A DNA stretch of 19,320 bases. Source: Syntrophomonadaceae bacterium (GTDB taxonomy: Bacteria > Bacillota > Dethiobacteria > DTU022). Under the pieces are notes generated by a model. The model saw only the letters and a program-made list of their open reading frames with translations, made no database searches and was not told the origin of the DNA. Position 1 is the stretch's first letter. The number at the start of each line of letters is the position of its first letter. The position numbers and the translations under genes are program-made. The stretch is taken from NCBI GenBank assembly GCA_007130585.1, contig SLSE01000053.1:1-19320 (forward strand), in the 5' to 3' direction. Below are positions 9,209 to 16,608 of this stretch, piece by piece.

Positions 9209-9290
9209 CCAGGTTTATTATAAGAACAGGGTGGCAAGCCGGATAAGCTTAGACCGGCAAAATAAATAAACCTGGAGGTAGATTGTTATG
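9209..9290 (+). other. 11-bp inverted repeat leading to an orphan ribosome site and ATG
   Basis: CCAGGTTTATT (9209-9219) is the exact reverse complement of AATAAACCTGG (9265-9275), with a nested GCCGG/CCGGC pair inside. The right arm runs into GGAGG (9274-9278), followed nine bases later by an ATG at 9288. The reading frame from that ATG enters the antisense strand of the dipeptidase gene after about eight codons and has a Ser/Arg-rich antisense look. It may be a relic of a deleted gene's leader or chance. Confidence 0.4.
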
Positions 9291-9310
9291 AAGCTTTATG
9301 CAGCCTCCTT

Positions 9311-10282
9311 CTATCCAGGCAAATGGCAGTCAGGCAGGACTTTTTCCAGTACCCTGATAAAGTTTTTATGGGTAATCTTATTGATCTCTTCCCGGTTGAA
9401 GCCGCGCTTTGAAAGCCCTTCGACCAGGCGGGGCAGACCGGTCACATCTTCTAAACCTGTAATTACATCCTGGATCCCGTCAAAATCGGCTCCGATGCCG
9501 AGGTGTTCGATACCGGCTGTTTCGGCCACGTGGACGAAGTGGTCAAGCAGTTTATCGATGCTGGCGTGGCCGGGATCAACAAAGTCAGGGCAGCAGCTCA
9601 TGCCGATCACGCCGTCAATATCTCGCAAGGCCCGCAGCTGGTCATCTGATAAGTTGCGGGGGTGGTCGCAGATGGACCGGGCGTTGGCATGGGAAACTAC
9701 CACCGGGGTACTGCTTATTTTTAAGACATCAAAAAAGCCCTGCCGATTGATATGGGCCAGGTCGACCAGCATGCCGAGCCGGTTCATTTCCCGGATAACC
9801 TCTTTACCAAAGTCAGTCAAGCCGGTCCGGGGGTTGTCTTCACCGATTCCGGTGGCCAGATGATTCTGCTGGTTCCAGGTCAGCCCGAGGGCCCGGATGC
9901 CCAGGCGGAAGAGCATGCGCAAAACTGCCAGTTCTCCTTCCAGGGCTTCTCCTCCTTCAACACTTAAAAGGGCTGCTATCTTTTGGCTGTTAAGGGATTT
10001 TTTTAAATCGGTTACTGTATAGATGGTTTGCAGATCATCCGGGCAGCGCTGCATGGTCCGGTAGTAACCGTCCAGCAGGCGCAGGCAGTAGGCCAGCGAG
10101 CCGACCGGCTTATATTCGTCCTTTATGTAAAGGGCAAAGAACTGGAGGATGATGCCGCTTTCCTTTAAGCGGGGCAAATCAATGTGGTGCCGGTTGTTAC
10201 GGGTGAAGAAGTCGTAATCGTTGCTTTCCAGAAAGAAACCTGCAGTATCGCAGTGAGCGTCAACTATGCTGTATTTTGGCAT
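9311..10282 (-). CDS. Membrane dipeptidase family (peptidase M19) zinc dipeptidase
   Basis: A 323-residue M19 dipeptidase. The binuclear-zinc ligands are present: H10 and D12 in IVDAHCDT, E109 in LSVEGGE, H177 in VDLAHIN and H198 in VVSHANAR. The family's conserved GADFDG lies at 264-269. These enzymes cleave dipeptides, including D-residue-containing ones, and some act on cysteinyl-glycine from glutathione breakdown. There is no signal peptide, as is usual for bacterial members, so it is probably cytoplasmic. The ATG follows AGGTGACCA. It is flanked by the convergent cupredoxin gene and, upstream, the toxin-antitoxin pair. It may finish off peptides released by the exported hydrolases of this window; that link is inference. 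Confidence 0.93.
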   Translation of the reverse strand: MPKYSIVDAHCDTAGFFLESNDYDFFTRNNRHHIDLPRLKESGIILQFFALYIKDEYKPVGSLAYCLRLLDGYYRTMQRCPDDLQTIYTVTDLKKSLNSQKIAALLSVEGGEALEGELAVLRMLFRLGIRALGLTWNQQNHLATGIGEDNPRTGLTDFGKEVIREMNRLGMLVDLAHINRQGFFDVLKISSTPVVVSHANARSICDHPRNLSDDQLRALRDIDGVIGMSCCPDFVDPGHASIDKLLDHFVHVAETAGIEHLGIGADFDGIQDVITGLEDVTGLPRLVEGLSKRGFNREEINKITHKNFIRVLEKVLPDCHLPG

Positions 10283-10470
10283 TGGTCACCTGTTATCCAA
10301 GAATAGTTTAATATAAATGTTCTATTGATATGATGCATTTCCTTTACGGAATATACAGATATGACAAAATATATGGATGGCGCTGCATTAACATACCATA
10401 CTTCTTTGCACACTATTTTTAAATTATTATTTAAACGGAATGTTCTACTTGATAGATGGTAAAGCTCTTG

Positions 10471-10743
10471 TTAATACACCTGGTCATGAGAGCCAACATT
10501 TACCGGAACAATCGTGTCATCCTGGAGCAAGAATAATAAACTGATTCGGCAGCTGTAATTAATGGATACTGTATAAAGGTCAGAGTGCTTACCCTTATGC
10601 TTATGAAGCTTTAGTGAAGGGTGTGAAGGGTTAAGTTCTGTCAGCTGAAGAGTATTTTTGTATTGATTCGTTAAATCCGGGTGTTTTTTTAGAAAAGCAG
10701 CCGCTTTTTTATTATATCCATCAGTATAAATGATTTTAGGCAT
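10471..10743 (-). CDS. RelE/ParE-superfamily toxin
   Basis: A 90-residue basic protein of the RelE/ParE fold. The C-terminal half has the usual beta strands (YTVSINYSCRISLLFLLQDD, then TIVPVNVGSHDQVY) with R66, H86 and Y90 as likely catalytic residues by analogy with mRNA-cutting RelE/YafQ/HigB toxins. Its ATG overlaps the antitoxin's end by eight bases, with GAGG eight bases upstream inside the antitoxin gene, so translation is coupled. An mRNA-interferase role is likely from the family; ParE-type gyrase inhibition is not excluded. The length is complete. Confidence 0.88.
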   Translation of the reverse strand: MPKIIYTDGYNKKAAAFLKKHPDLTNQYKNTLQLTELNPSHPSLKLHKHKGKHSDLYTVSINYSCRISLLFLLQDDTIVPVNVGSHDQVY

Positions 10744-10993
10744 CAGTTATCCTCTTAATATGCTCATCTACTGTTTCAGCTACATATTTACCCTGCTCAA
10801 GCTCCTTTCGGGTTTCATTAATCGCAGTTTCAAGTTCACATTCCCGGTAGTAGTTATATTTTTCGATCGGGATTACCACATAGGTGCTCTTCCCTCTTAC
10901 AGTAACCACTGCTTCTTCAGATTCTTTCACAACCATATCAATGGCTGAAACACCCCTGGTTTTTAAGTCATTTGCAGTAATTAGATTACTCAT
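10736..10993 (-). CDS. Phd/YefM-family antitoxin
   Basis: An 85-residue antitoxin. Residues 1-50 form the Phd/YefM DNA-binding domain (ITANDLKTRGVSAIDMVVKE, then VVTVRGKSTYVVIPIEKY), and residues 51-85 form an acidic helical tail (CELETAINETRKELEQGKYV) that should wrap and neutralise the toxin. It is the first gene of the pair and overlaps the toxin gene. Antitoxins of this family repress their own promoter; two dyads just upstream (11031-11057) are candidate operators. The ribosome site is weak (AAGGA, 12 bases before ATG). Confidence 0.9.
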   Translation of the reverse strand: MSNLITANDLKTRGVSAIDMVVKESEEAVVTVRGKSTYVVIPIEKYNYYRECELETAINETRKELEQGKYVAETVDEHIKRITDA

Positions 10994-11030
10994 ATCAATA
11001 CACCGTCCTTCTTAACAATGCTAATGATAA

Positions 11031-11067
11031 CACTATTAACAGTGCTCTAGATAGAGCTGAATGTCAA
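11031..11067 (-). promoter_or_regulatory. Promoter-operator of the toxin-antitoxin pair
   Basis: Two adjacent dyads lie 38-64 bases before the antitoxin ATG: CACTATTAACAGTG (11031-11044, imperfect) and the perfect GCTCTA-GA-TAGAGC (11044-11057). A consensus -35 TTGACA is on the minus strand at 11062-11067. The matching -10 (CACTGT or ACTGTT near 11038-11044) is poor and would overlap the first dyad. This fits autorepression by the antitoxin. Confidence 0.5.
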
Positions 11068-11101
11068 GCAGACAGACCAGTGTCTATTTACGTGTCTATT
11101 A

Positions 11102-11132
11102 TAAAAAAACAGGAATGCCGGCAAGACCTGTT
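11102..11132 (-). terminator. Rho-independent terminator of the spermidine-synthase-like gene
   Basis: On the minus strand AACAGG and CCTGTT pair across a 13-base loop containing the palindrome TGCCGGCA, followed by a run of seven T (11103-11109). It lies 41 bases after the stop codon at 11173. Confidence 0.75.
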
Positions 11133-11172
11133 AGAAACAAAACGGCTTTAATCAACAGGAAGAATTTTTGTC

Positions 11173-11895
11173 TCAGGCATGGTTGCCGATCTTCCTGTGC
11201 CAATCCCAGGCAAGATAATAGCAACCGTCGCGGCCTGTTTTCTCCATAACGGAGTTAAAGCTAACCCGGCTGAAGTATTTTTTCAGCCGCGCCTCAAAAT
11301 CTTCTTCCCGCCGGGTGCACCAGAAACAGGCTGCTCCTGCCGGGTGCAGGCAGTTTTTAATTAGCTCCAGCCCTCTCGGGCTGTAGAAAAAACTATTTTG
11401 TGGAAGGGACAGCCAGCTGCTGCCATTATCGGTATCGGCCATGATCACATGATAGCTTTTTACGGGAATCTCTTTAATGATGGGGGCATCTTCTTCCAGC
11501 ACCTTGCGAAAATCGCCGGTAACCAGCATAGTCCTGGGATCTTCCAGCGCATTACTGTTAACTTCCTTTAAGTATTCGAGGTTCCAGCGGATAACAGCGG
11601 GCTCAAGCTCTGCAACTTTTACGAAGCCAACCCTGTCGCAGGCAAGCGCCTCGCTCAGGCTGTAACCAACACCCAGGCCGCCAATCAGCACATTCAAAGG
11701 TTTCGCGAACCTGCCTGAAACCAGGCGCAGCGCTTCCCTGACCGCCTCTTTTTCCGAGGCCCCGTTGTAGGTGGCCATCAGGAAAACCCCGTTATAGATA
11801 ATTTCAAAGTCGCTGCCCCGGCGTTGAAGCTGTATTTCACCTTCCAAACCCCGGAGCCTTTCTATTACTTCAGCGCTTTGGCCAGGCCAGGTCAA
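11173..11895 (-). CDS. Spermidine-synthase-like Rossmann protein
   Basis: A 240-residue protein with the polyamine-synthase/methyltransferase nucleotide fold: VLIGGLGVGYSL (69-80) as the glycine loop, VAELEPAVIRWN (94-105) with the acidic ribose-binding residues, VTGDFR (125-130) and IMADTDNG (151-158) at the place of the catalytic Asp. The short N-terminal part ends in GVFLMATYNGASEKEAVREA, as in SpeE relatives, but the full N-terminal beta domain is missing. It may transfer aminopropyl or methyl groups from an S-adenosyl donor; the true substrate is not evident. The start is TTG at 11893-11895, supported by AAGGAGG nine bases upstream and a stop codon immediately before it. A terminator follows. 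Confidence 0.75.
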   Translation of the reverse strand: MTWPGQSAEVIERLRGLEGEIQLQRRGSDFEIIYNGVFLMATYNGASEKEAVREALRLVSGRFAKPLNVLIGGLGVGYSLSEALACDRVGFVKVAELEPAVIRWNLEYLKEVNSNALEDPRTMLVTGDFRKVLEEDAPIIKEIPVKSYHVIMADTDNGSSWLSLPQNSFFYSPRGLELIKNCLHPAGAACFWCTRREEDFEARLKKYFSRVSFNSVMEKTGRDGCYYLAWDWHRKIGNHA

Positions 11896-12139
11896 TTAAC
11901 CGAACCTCCTTGCAGGTAAGAACTTTACACCGGGCGCAGGGGATAGAAATCAATGATGCCACCCGGCAAGAAAGCGAGATCACCGCGGGAATACCTTTAG
12001 CTGTAACAACCGCTAAGCGGCAGTGAAAGATGGATGTAGCGGGTACCCCGTCCCCCTGCTACGCAGGAATTGGCTTTTATGTTACACTAGAAATGTATAA
12101 AAGAACAGCCTGCAATAATTCCAGAACCGGAGGGGCAAA

Positions 12140-12688
12140 TTGAAGAAAAGAGCCTGGTTGATTTTTCTATTACTTGTAGCGGCCCTGTTTATTCTTTCAT
12201 CGATACCCGGATTGCGCGTGCTGCCGGTCCTGAGCTTTTTCTACTCTTTAATAACCAGGGTCGACTGGGGTTTCGTGTATTTTGCCCGGTGGCTGGCTTC
12301 CCGGATTCCCTCAGACCTGGGCGAGCTTTATTATTTCGACGCCATAACCCGGGACTTCCTATTTTACGCCAGGCGTAATCCCGTTATTATTGAGTTTTTC
12401 CTGCGCAAGACGGCTCATGTCGTGGTATTCTTCACCATTACGGTGGCCCTGTTTTACCTGCTGCACCAGTATATCAGGGATTCTTACCGGGCCCTGCTTA
12501 TCGCGGCCGCCGGAGGCGTCATCCTGTCAATATTAGACGAAATCAGGCAGTCATTCGTGGAAGGAAGGCACGGCAGCATTTTTGATGTAATGGTTAACAT
12601 GGCCGGGGTAGGGCTGGCAGCGCTCATGATCCTGTTTGCCCTTTTTATCGCCACCAGCGGCCGGGAGAAATTTGCCGGCAGGCACTAA
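12140..12688 (+). CDS. VanZ-family membrane protein
   Basis: A 182-residue membrane protein with a hydrophobic N-terminus (5-25), a non-membrane insert at about 40-80, then three further helices. VanZ-family hallmarks are visible: K90-T-A-H93 at the start of a helix, then D133-E134-x-x-Q137 and G142-R-H-G-S-x-x-D149-x-x-x-N153. VanZ homologues are linked to low-level teicoplanin or lipoglycopeptide resistance in some hosts; most have no known role. The start is TTG at 12140, preceded by CCGGAGGGGCAAA. It lies 244 bases from the divergent spermidine-synthase-like gene; that gap shows only short hairpins (such as CCTGC-TAC-GCAGG at 12055-12067) and no clear promoter. Confidence 0.85.
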   Translation: MKKRAWLIFLLLVAALFILSSIPGLRVLPVLSFFYSLITRVDWGFVYFARWLASRIPSDLGELYYFDAITRDFLFYARRNPVIIEFFLRKTAHVVVFFTITVALFYLLHQYIRDSYRALLIAAAGGVILSILDEIRQSFVEGRHGSIFDVMVNMAGVGLAALMILFALFIATSGREKFAGRH

Positions 12689-12714
12689 TATATATTGTCC
12701 ATGCGATTTTCTTT

Positions 12715-12755
12715 AACCGGAACGGACAGCTGCCCGGCAACCGGTTGTTTTATTT
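12715..12755 (+). terminator. Possible terminator after the VanZ-like gene
   Basis: AACCGG (12715-12720) and CCGGTT (12741-12746) pair around a 20-base loop and are followed by GTTTTATTT. It lies 27 bases after the stop codon. The stem is short for such a loop. Confidence 0.45.
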
Positions 12756-12785
12756 AAGCGCGATGCTTTCAGGATTTCATAAGGC

Positions 12786-12814
12786 TTGCAGCTTCACCGT
12801 GGTACGGCTAACAT
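12786..12814 (+). promoter_or_regulatory. Candidate promoter for the flavin reductase gene
   Basis: TTGCAG (12786-12791) and TAACAT (12809-12814) are spaced by 17 bases. Transcription would start about 30 bases before the ATG at 12851. Confidence 0.45.
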
Positions 12815-12850
12815 AAATGTATAGAACCCCGTAAAGAAAGGGATGTTAAA

Positions 12851-13849
12851 ATGGCTCATTTATTACAACCTTTAAAAGCAGGCTCGCTGGAACTGGCCAA
12901 CCGGCTGGTCATGCCGCCCATGGCGACTCAAAAGGCCGATCCGGAAGGCAGGGTCAGCCCGGAACTTATCGAGTACTACCGGGAAAAATCAAGGGGAGGC
13001 TACATCTCCCTGGTTATCGTTGAACACAGCTTCATAAGACAGGAAGGCAAAGCGGGAGAAGGCCAGCTTTCAGCCGCTAGCGACAGCGCGGTTAAAGGCC
13101 TGGACGAACTGGCAGCGGCTATCCGGGGAAACGGTTCCCGGGCGGTTATGCAGATCAACCATGCAGGCAGCGCAGCCAGTGAAGAGATAACCGGATTAAC
13201 TCCGCTGGCCCCCTCGGCAGTTCCGCATCCCCGCACTAAAACTGTGCCGCGGGAACTTACTCCCGGGGAAATCAGTGAAATTGCCGGAGCTTTTAAGGAA
13301 GCTGCCCGGCGCACCCGGGAGGCCGGCTTTGACGGGGTCGAGATTCACTCCGCCCACGGTTACCTGCTGCACCAGTTCTTTTCGCCCCTGACAAACAGGA
13401 GGTCGGATCAATACGGCGGGGACCTGTCAGGCCGGATCAGAATTCACCTGGAAGTAATTGAAACGGTCAGGGAAGAGGTGGGAAGAGACTTTCCCGTGCT
13501 TCTGCGCCTGGGTGCATCAGACTATATGGCCGGGGGCGCCAGGCTCGAAGATAGCGTGGCGGCTGCCAGGGAATTCGAAAGGGCCGGGGTGGACATCCTC
13601 GATATTTCCGGGGGGTTTTGCGGTTACACGGTAGAGGGGCTCAGCGGGCAGGGGTTTTTCTCCCCGTTGACTGAAGCAATTAAGGAAGCCGTCTCTATTC
13701 CTGTTATCTTAACCGGAGGAATTACCGATCCGGAAGCTGCGGAAAAGCTGCTCCGTGAAAACAAGGCCGACCTGATCGGAGTGGGAAGGGCTATCCTGAA
13801 AGATTCCGGCTGGGCCAAAAATGCGGTCTCCGGCTTGCAGGAAAATTAA
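12851..13849 (+). CDS. Old-yellow-enzyme family NAD(P)H:flavin oxidoreductase
   Basis: A 332-residue TIM-barrel flavoenzyme. FMN and substrate motifs are all present: MPPMATQ (21-27), QINHAGS (101-107), the family signature DGVEIHSAHGYLLHQFFSP with H166/H169, followed by TNRRSDQYGG (181-190), R219 in LLRLG, and the phosphate-binding GG-I-T-D (289-293) and GVGRAIL (310-316). The length matches YqjM-type single-domain OYEs. The C-terminal Fe-S/FAD/NADH part of dienoyl-CoA-reductase and BaiCD-type enzymes is absent. It should reduce activated C=C bonds of enones or similar compounds in the cytoplasm; the natural substrate is unknown. AAAGGGA lies upstream of the ATG. A short GC-rich terminator follows. 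Confidence 0.92.
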   Translation: MAHLLQPLKAGSLELANRLVMPPMATQKADPEGRVSPELIEYYREKSRGGYISLVIVEHSFIRQEGKAGEGQLSAASDSAVKGLDELAAAIRGNGSRAVMQINHAGSAASEEITGLTPLAPSAVPHPRTKTVPRELTPGEISEIAGAFKEAARRTREAGFDGVEIHSAHGYLLHQFFSPLTNRRSDQYGGDLSGRIRIHLEVIETVREEVGRDFPVLLRLGASDYMAGGARLEDSVAAAREFERAGVDILDISGGFCGYTVEGLSGQGFFSPLTEAIKEAVSIPVILTGGITDPEAAEKLLRENKADLIGVGRAILKDSGWAKNAVSGLQEN

Positions 13850-13865
13850 TTACCTTTAACTGTAC

Positions 13866-13887
13866 GGCGCTCGCTGCGCCTGCTTTT
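13866..13887 (+). terminator. Terminator of the flavin reductase gene
   Basis: GGCGC (13866-13870) pairs with GCGCC (13876-13880) around TCGCT and is followed by TGCTTTTTG. It lies 17 bases after the stop codon and between convergent genes. Confidence 0.6.
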
Positions 13888-13914
13888 TGCGGCAAAAGAG
13901 TTTCAGGTTTCCTG

Positions 13915-14454
13915 TTACCGTTCAAACTCACTGCCGCCATATGCCTGACTGACCTGCCCTAAAATCTCATCAATCCGGCTTACAATTTGGTCCGGTCTGC
14001 TCCCGGGAATTATTTCATAATAGTCCAGCAGATCTGCGTAATGCTTCATGGCAGCCGCAAACGAAATTATCCTGATGCTGTCTTCCTCGCTTAATTCTTC
14101 TGTTACAACCTTCTCCAGGGAGCCGGAAACAAAATCCTTCTGGCTGGAATGGATTGTATACATTAAACCGGAAGCTTCTGTATGCTGACCTAAAAGGGAC
14201 CCGGGAGATATGATATAGTCCACCGCCTGAAACTCACCGGCAGTTTTGTGCAGGTTAATCACGAAATCTTCCGTGTTACCGTCCCGGTAATAGCCGGCTG
14301 CATCATTCATGTAAGTGCTGATATTATGCTGAGCCACAATATACTGGCCCAGTAAATCCCGTCTAATATTTAAATTTTGCATGTGCCGGTTTATAAAAAG
14401 ACCCGCGACAACCAGGTTGACTGCCAGTAAAATTATAGCCAATTTTTTGTACAT
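13915..14454 (-). CDS. Unknown membrane-anchored protein
   Basis: A 179-residue protein I do not recognise. Residues 4-22 (KLAIILLAVNLVVAGLFIN) are a signal anchor; no lipobox cysteine is present. The rest is predicted to be mostly helical and outside the membrane, with segments such as RDLLGQYIVAQHNISTYMND, HKTAGEFQAVDYIISPG and MKHYADLLDYYEI, reminiscent in style of four-helix-bundle sensory or periplasmic domains, though no motif proves it. The ATG has GAGGAG five bases upstream. It is downstream of the two GGT-like genes on the same strand but separated from them by a terminator at 14548-14604, so it is probably a separate unit. Confidence 0.7.
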   Translation of the reverse strand: MYKKLAIILLAVNLVVAGLFINRHMQNLNIRRDLLGQYIVAQHNISTYMNDAAGYYRDGNTEDFVINLHKTAGEFQAVDYIISPGSLLGQHTEASGLMYTIHSSQKDFVSGSLEKVVTEELSEEDSIRIISFAAAMKHYADLLDYYEIIPGSRPDQIVSRIDEILGQVSQAYGGSEFER

Positions 14455-14519
14455 GACGACTCCTCATTTATACCAGTTTTTTTTCAGTTTATCATAAACC
14501 AGGGAGTTATGAATGGGAG

Positions 14520-14545
14520 CGGGCCCGCGTTAAGCTCCGGGCCCG
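14520..14545. repeat. Duplicated CGGGCCCG palindromes
   Basis: CGGGCCCG occurs at 14520-14527 and 14538-14545, each palindromic and complementary to the other, so an 8-bp GC-only stem with a 10-base loop can form. It lies upstream of the unknown anchored protein and beyond the GGT terminator. Confidence 0.55.
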
Positions 14546-14547
14546 GG

Positions 14548-14604
14548 AAAAAAGTAAAGCAGGGTATGCAGCCGGTAAGCAGGCCCACCGCTTACACCCT
14601 GCTT
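14548..14604 (-). terminator. Rho-independent terminator of the first GGT-like gene
   Basis: On the minus strand AAGCAGGGT (14596-14604) pairs with ACCCTGCTT (14557-14565); an inner GTAAGC/GCTTAC stem is nested. The tail is TTTACTTTTTT. It ends about 30 bases after the stop codon at 14637. Confidence 0.8.
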
Positions 14605-14636
14605 AATTTGAAGCAAAACAAACTGTGCCGTATCAG

Positions 14637-16445
14637 TTACCGGGTTCCGCCCGGGTTTACCAACCCCAGGGAAGTATCGTCCCTGGGCTCTGCTCCGGTC
14701 TGGGCATTTAAACGGCCTTCGTCAAAAACAATTACATGCGAACTGCCGTACATTCCTCCGGTCACAACATCATGCCCTAACGAGCGGAGCCCACTCAGGC
14801 ATTGATCCTGGAAACCGCTGTGCGTAAGAACCTGGTTGCCAAACCGGTGCGGGAAACTGACCGAGGGGAAGGCTGTCGAAGCAAACCTGGGTCGGTCAAC
14901 AGCTTCCTGGGCCCCGAGGCCGAATTCAACAATATTCATGAACTGCTGGACCTGGCCCTGCGGCTGATTGTCCGCCCCGGTAACCCCGCCGACTATGTAG
15001 GGTTCTCCATTTTTAAAAACCATGTAAGGGTTCGCGGTATGGCGCACCTTGAAGCCGGGTGTCAGCAGGTTAGGTTCACTCTCATCAAGCGACAGCATGC
15101 GCATCCGGTCATTTATATGAATGCCCGTATCCCCTATAACCAGGAATTGGGCCCCGATACTTGTAGTTACAGCCGCCGCATTTCCATGCCGGTCGACAAC
15201 ATGAAAAGTGGTGGTGTTGTGCAGTGAAGGGTGATCTTTCAGGCCGTCCTCAATCGGCCACCGCATCGCCGTTTCCATGCAGATGCGCTCCCGCTGCCGG
15301 TCGGCATATTCGTCCGATAAAAGTTCCCGGACCGGAACATCAACGCGGGCAGGGTCTCCAACATGATAGTAGCGATCGGCAAAGGCAAGCTTGAGCGCTT
15401 CTACCTGCAGGTGAACAGCTTTAGCGTCATCCGGCCCAAGCTCCGAAAAATCAAATCCCTTAAGGATGTTCAGGGCGACCAGGTTGGTAAGTCCCTGGCT
15501 GTTGGGAGGATTCTGGTAAACTTTTAACTCCTCATTATACTGAATGGAAATCGGCTCCACGATTTCCGATTCAAAGCTATGGAAGTCTTCCAGGGCAAGA
15601 TAGCCTCCATGCTCATCGGAAAAATCAACAATCGCCTCTGCTATCGGGCCGCGGTAAAAATAATCCCTGACAGCCTGGATGGCTTCGCTTCGTCCCCGCT
15701 CCAGGTTGCTTGTATAAACTTCCACCAGGCTCTCAAAGGTGTCAGCCATGTCTTTCTGGTATGCCGTTTCGCCGGCCTGAAGCAATTTCCCGTCCGGCAT
15801 GTAAATCGCAGCCGTATCAGGTCTCCCGGCAATTAGATGAGCATCCTGCCTTAACCAGGCGGCAACAGAATTGCTTACCGGGAAACCTTCCCGGGCTATT
15901 CTAATTGCCGGCTCAAGAACTTCATCAAGGTCAAGGTCACCATACTCGTCAAACCAGAGCATCCAGCCGTCCCAGGCTCCCGGGACAACAGCCTGGTGTA
16001 TTCCGGCCTGACCTCCCCTGGCGGCAAAATCTTCAACTGTGGCATGGCTGCCTACGGGGCCCACACCATCCTGGCTGGTGATCTCGCCTGTTTCTGCATC
16101 GTAATAGAGGGCCCAGGTGCCCCCTCCCAGCACGCTTGAGAAAAACGGTTCAACAACCGTCATAACGGCACCGACAGTTAAGGCAGCATCTGCTGCGGTA
16201 CCGCCCTGCTCGAGGATCTCAATTCCAGCCTCGGTGGCAAGGTAATGGGATGAAACAACCGCCTCTGCATATTCTACGAATACTTCGGGCTCTTCGGCCT
16301 GCTCTGCTTCGTCCGGTGCTGCAACATGTTCATTTTCCCGGGCATCTTCAGGCCGATCGTTTAAAGTTCCAAAACCTATAGAAGCAACCAGGACTAACAG
16401 CAATATTAACCCTGTTCCAATTATAATTTTAAAGCTTTTCTTCAT
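14637..16445 (-). CDS. GGT-superfamily Ntn hydrolase 1, signal-anchored
   Basis: A 602-residue gamma-glutamyltransferase-superfamily precursor. Residues 5-26 are a hydrophobic signal or anchor without a lipobox, followed by an acidic linker (30-57). The large-subunit pattern ATEAGIEILEQGGTAADAA (70-88) and LGGGTW (106-111) is clear. The autocleavage site and nucleophile are T411 in HNTTTFHVVD, followed by GNAAAVTTS. Canonical GGT residues are altered: by eye E. coli Arg114 corresponds to V128 (QDGVGP), Asp433 to R449 (NDRMRM) and Ser462-Ser463 to H469-T470 (RHTANP). The C-terminal GGVTGADNQPQ (486-496) replaces the usual PGGSR region. It probably hydrolyses an amide outside the cell, not necessarily gamma-glutamyl. 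AAGGAGAG precedes the ATG. It is the downstream member of a tandem pair and has its own promoter. Confidence 0.9.
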   Translation of the reverse strand: MKKSFKIIIGTGLILLLVLVASIGFGTLNDRPEDARENEHVAAPDEAEQAEEPEVFVEYAEAVVSSHYLATEAGIEILEQGGTAADAALTVGAVMTVVEPFFSSVLGGGTWALYYDAETGEITSQDGVGPVGSHATVEDFAARGGQAGIHQAVVPGAWDGWMLWFDEYGDLDLDEVLEPAIRIAREGFPVSNSVAAWLRQDAHLIAGRPDTAAIYMPDGKLLQAGETAYQKDMADTFESLVEVYTSNLERGRSEAIQAVRDYFYRGPIAEAIVDFSDEHGGYLALEDFHSFESEIVEPISIQYNEELKVYQNPPNSQGLTNLVALNILKGFDFSELGPDDAKAVHLQVEALKLAFADRYYHVGDPARVDVPVRELLSDEYADRQRERICMETAMRWPIEDGLKDHPSLHNTTTFHVVDRHGNAAAVTTSIGAQFLVIGDTGIHINDRMRMLSLDESEPNLLTPGFKVRHTANPYMVFKNGEPYIVGGVTGADNQPQGQVQQFMNIVEFGLGAQEAVDRPRFASTAFPSVSFPHRFGNQVLTHSGFQDQCLSGLRSLGHDVVTGGMYGSSHVIVFDEGRLNAQTGAEPRDDTSLGLVNPGGTR

Positions 16446-16483
16446 CCGGCTCTCTCCTTAAAAAGTATTTGCAGGTTTCAACA

Positions 16484-16539
16484 GCGCCGGGGGGGACCTT
16501 TCCTTTAAACCGCTAATAAAAAAAGCTCCCCGTGGGCGC
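16484..16539 (-). promoter_or_regulatory. Composite hairpin in the leader of GGT-like gene 1
   Basis: In the minus-strand transcript GCGCC (16535-16539) pairs with GGCGC (16484-16488), and GGGGA (16527-16531) with TCCCC (16492-16496), separated by a 30-base loop holding a seven-T run. It lies 38 bases before the start codon. A role is not shown. Confidence 0.4.
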
Positions 16540-16574
16540 GAAAAACATTTGCCATAACAGCTCTGATCAAGGCT

Positions 16575-16588
16575 GTCCTGCACAGGAC
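16575..16588. repeat. Perfect dyad GTCCTG-CA-CAGGAC
   Basis: A 6-2-6 perfect inverted repeat lies about 25 bases downstream of the predicted transcription start of GGT-like gene 1. It may be a roadblock operator or a small RNA hairpin. Confidence 0.5.
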
Positions 16589-16608
16589 TGCATATTGAAG
16601 CACTCCGT

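Noticed and set aside
9288..9863. Plus-strand 191-codon open frame with a good ribosome site
   Set aside because: Nearly all of it lies antisense to the well-supported M19 dipeptidase and the product is Ser/Arg/Pro-rich with no domain, as expected of a shadow frame. Only its leader is reported.
11896..12139. Possible riboswitch or coding remnant before the VanZ-like gene
   Set aside because: A frame stays open to a TGA near 12024 and several small hairpins exist, but no known aptamer core and no protein motif could be matched.
14467..14520. Extended -10 promoter (TGGTATAAA) before the unknown anchored protein
   Set aside because: The implied start point would fall on or after the ribosome site, so the match is probably fortuitous.
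14802..15227. Plus-strand 141-codon open frame
   Set aside because: It is wholly antisense to GGT-like gene 1, has no convincing ribosome site and no recognisable motif.
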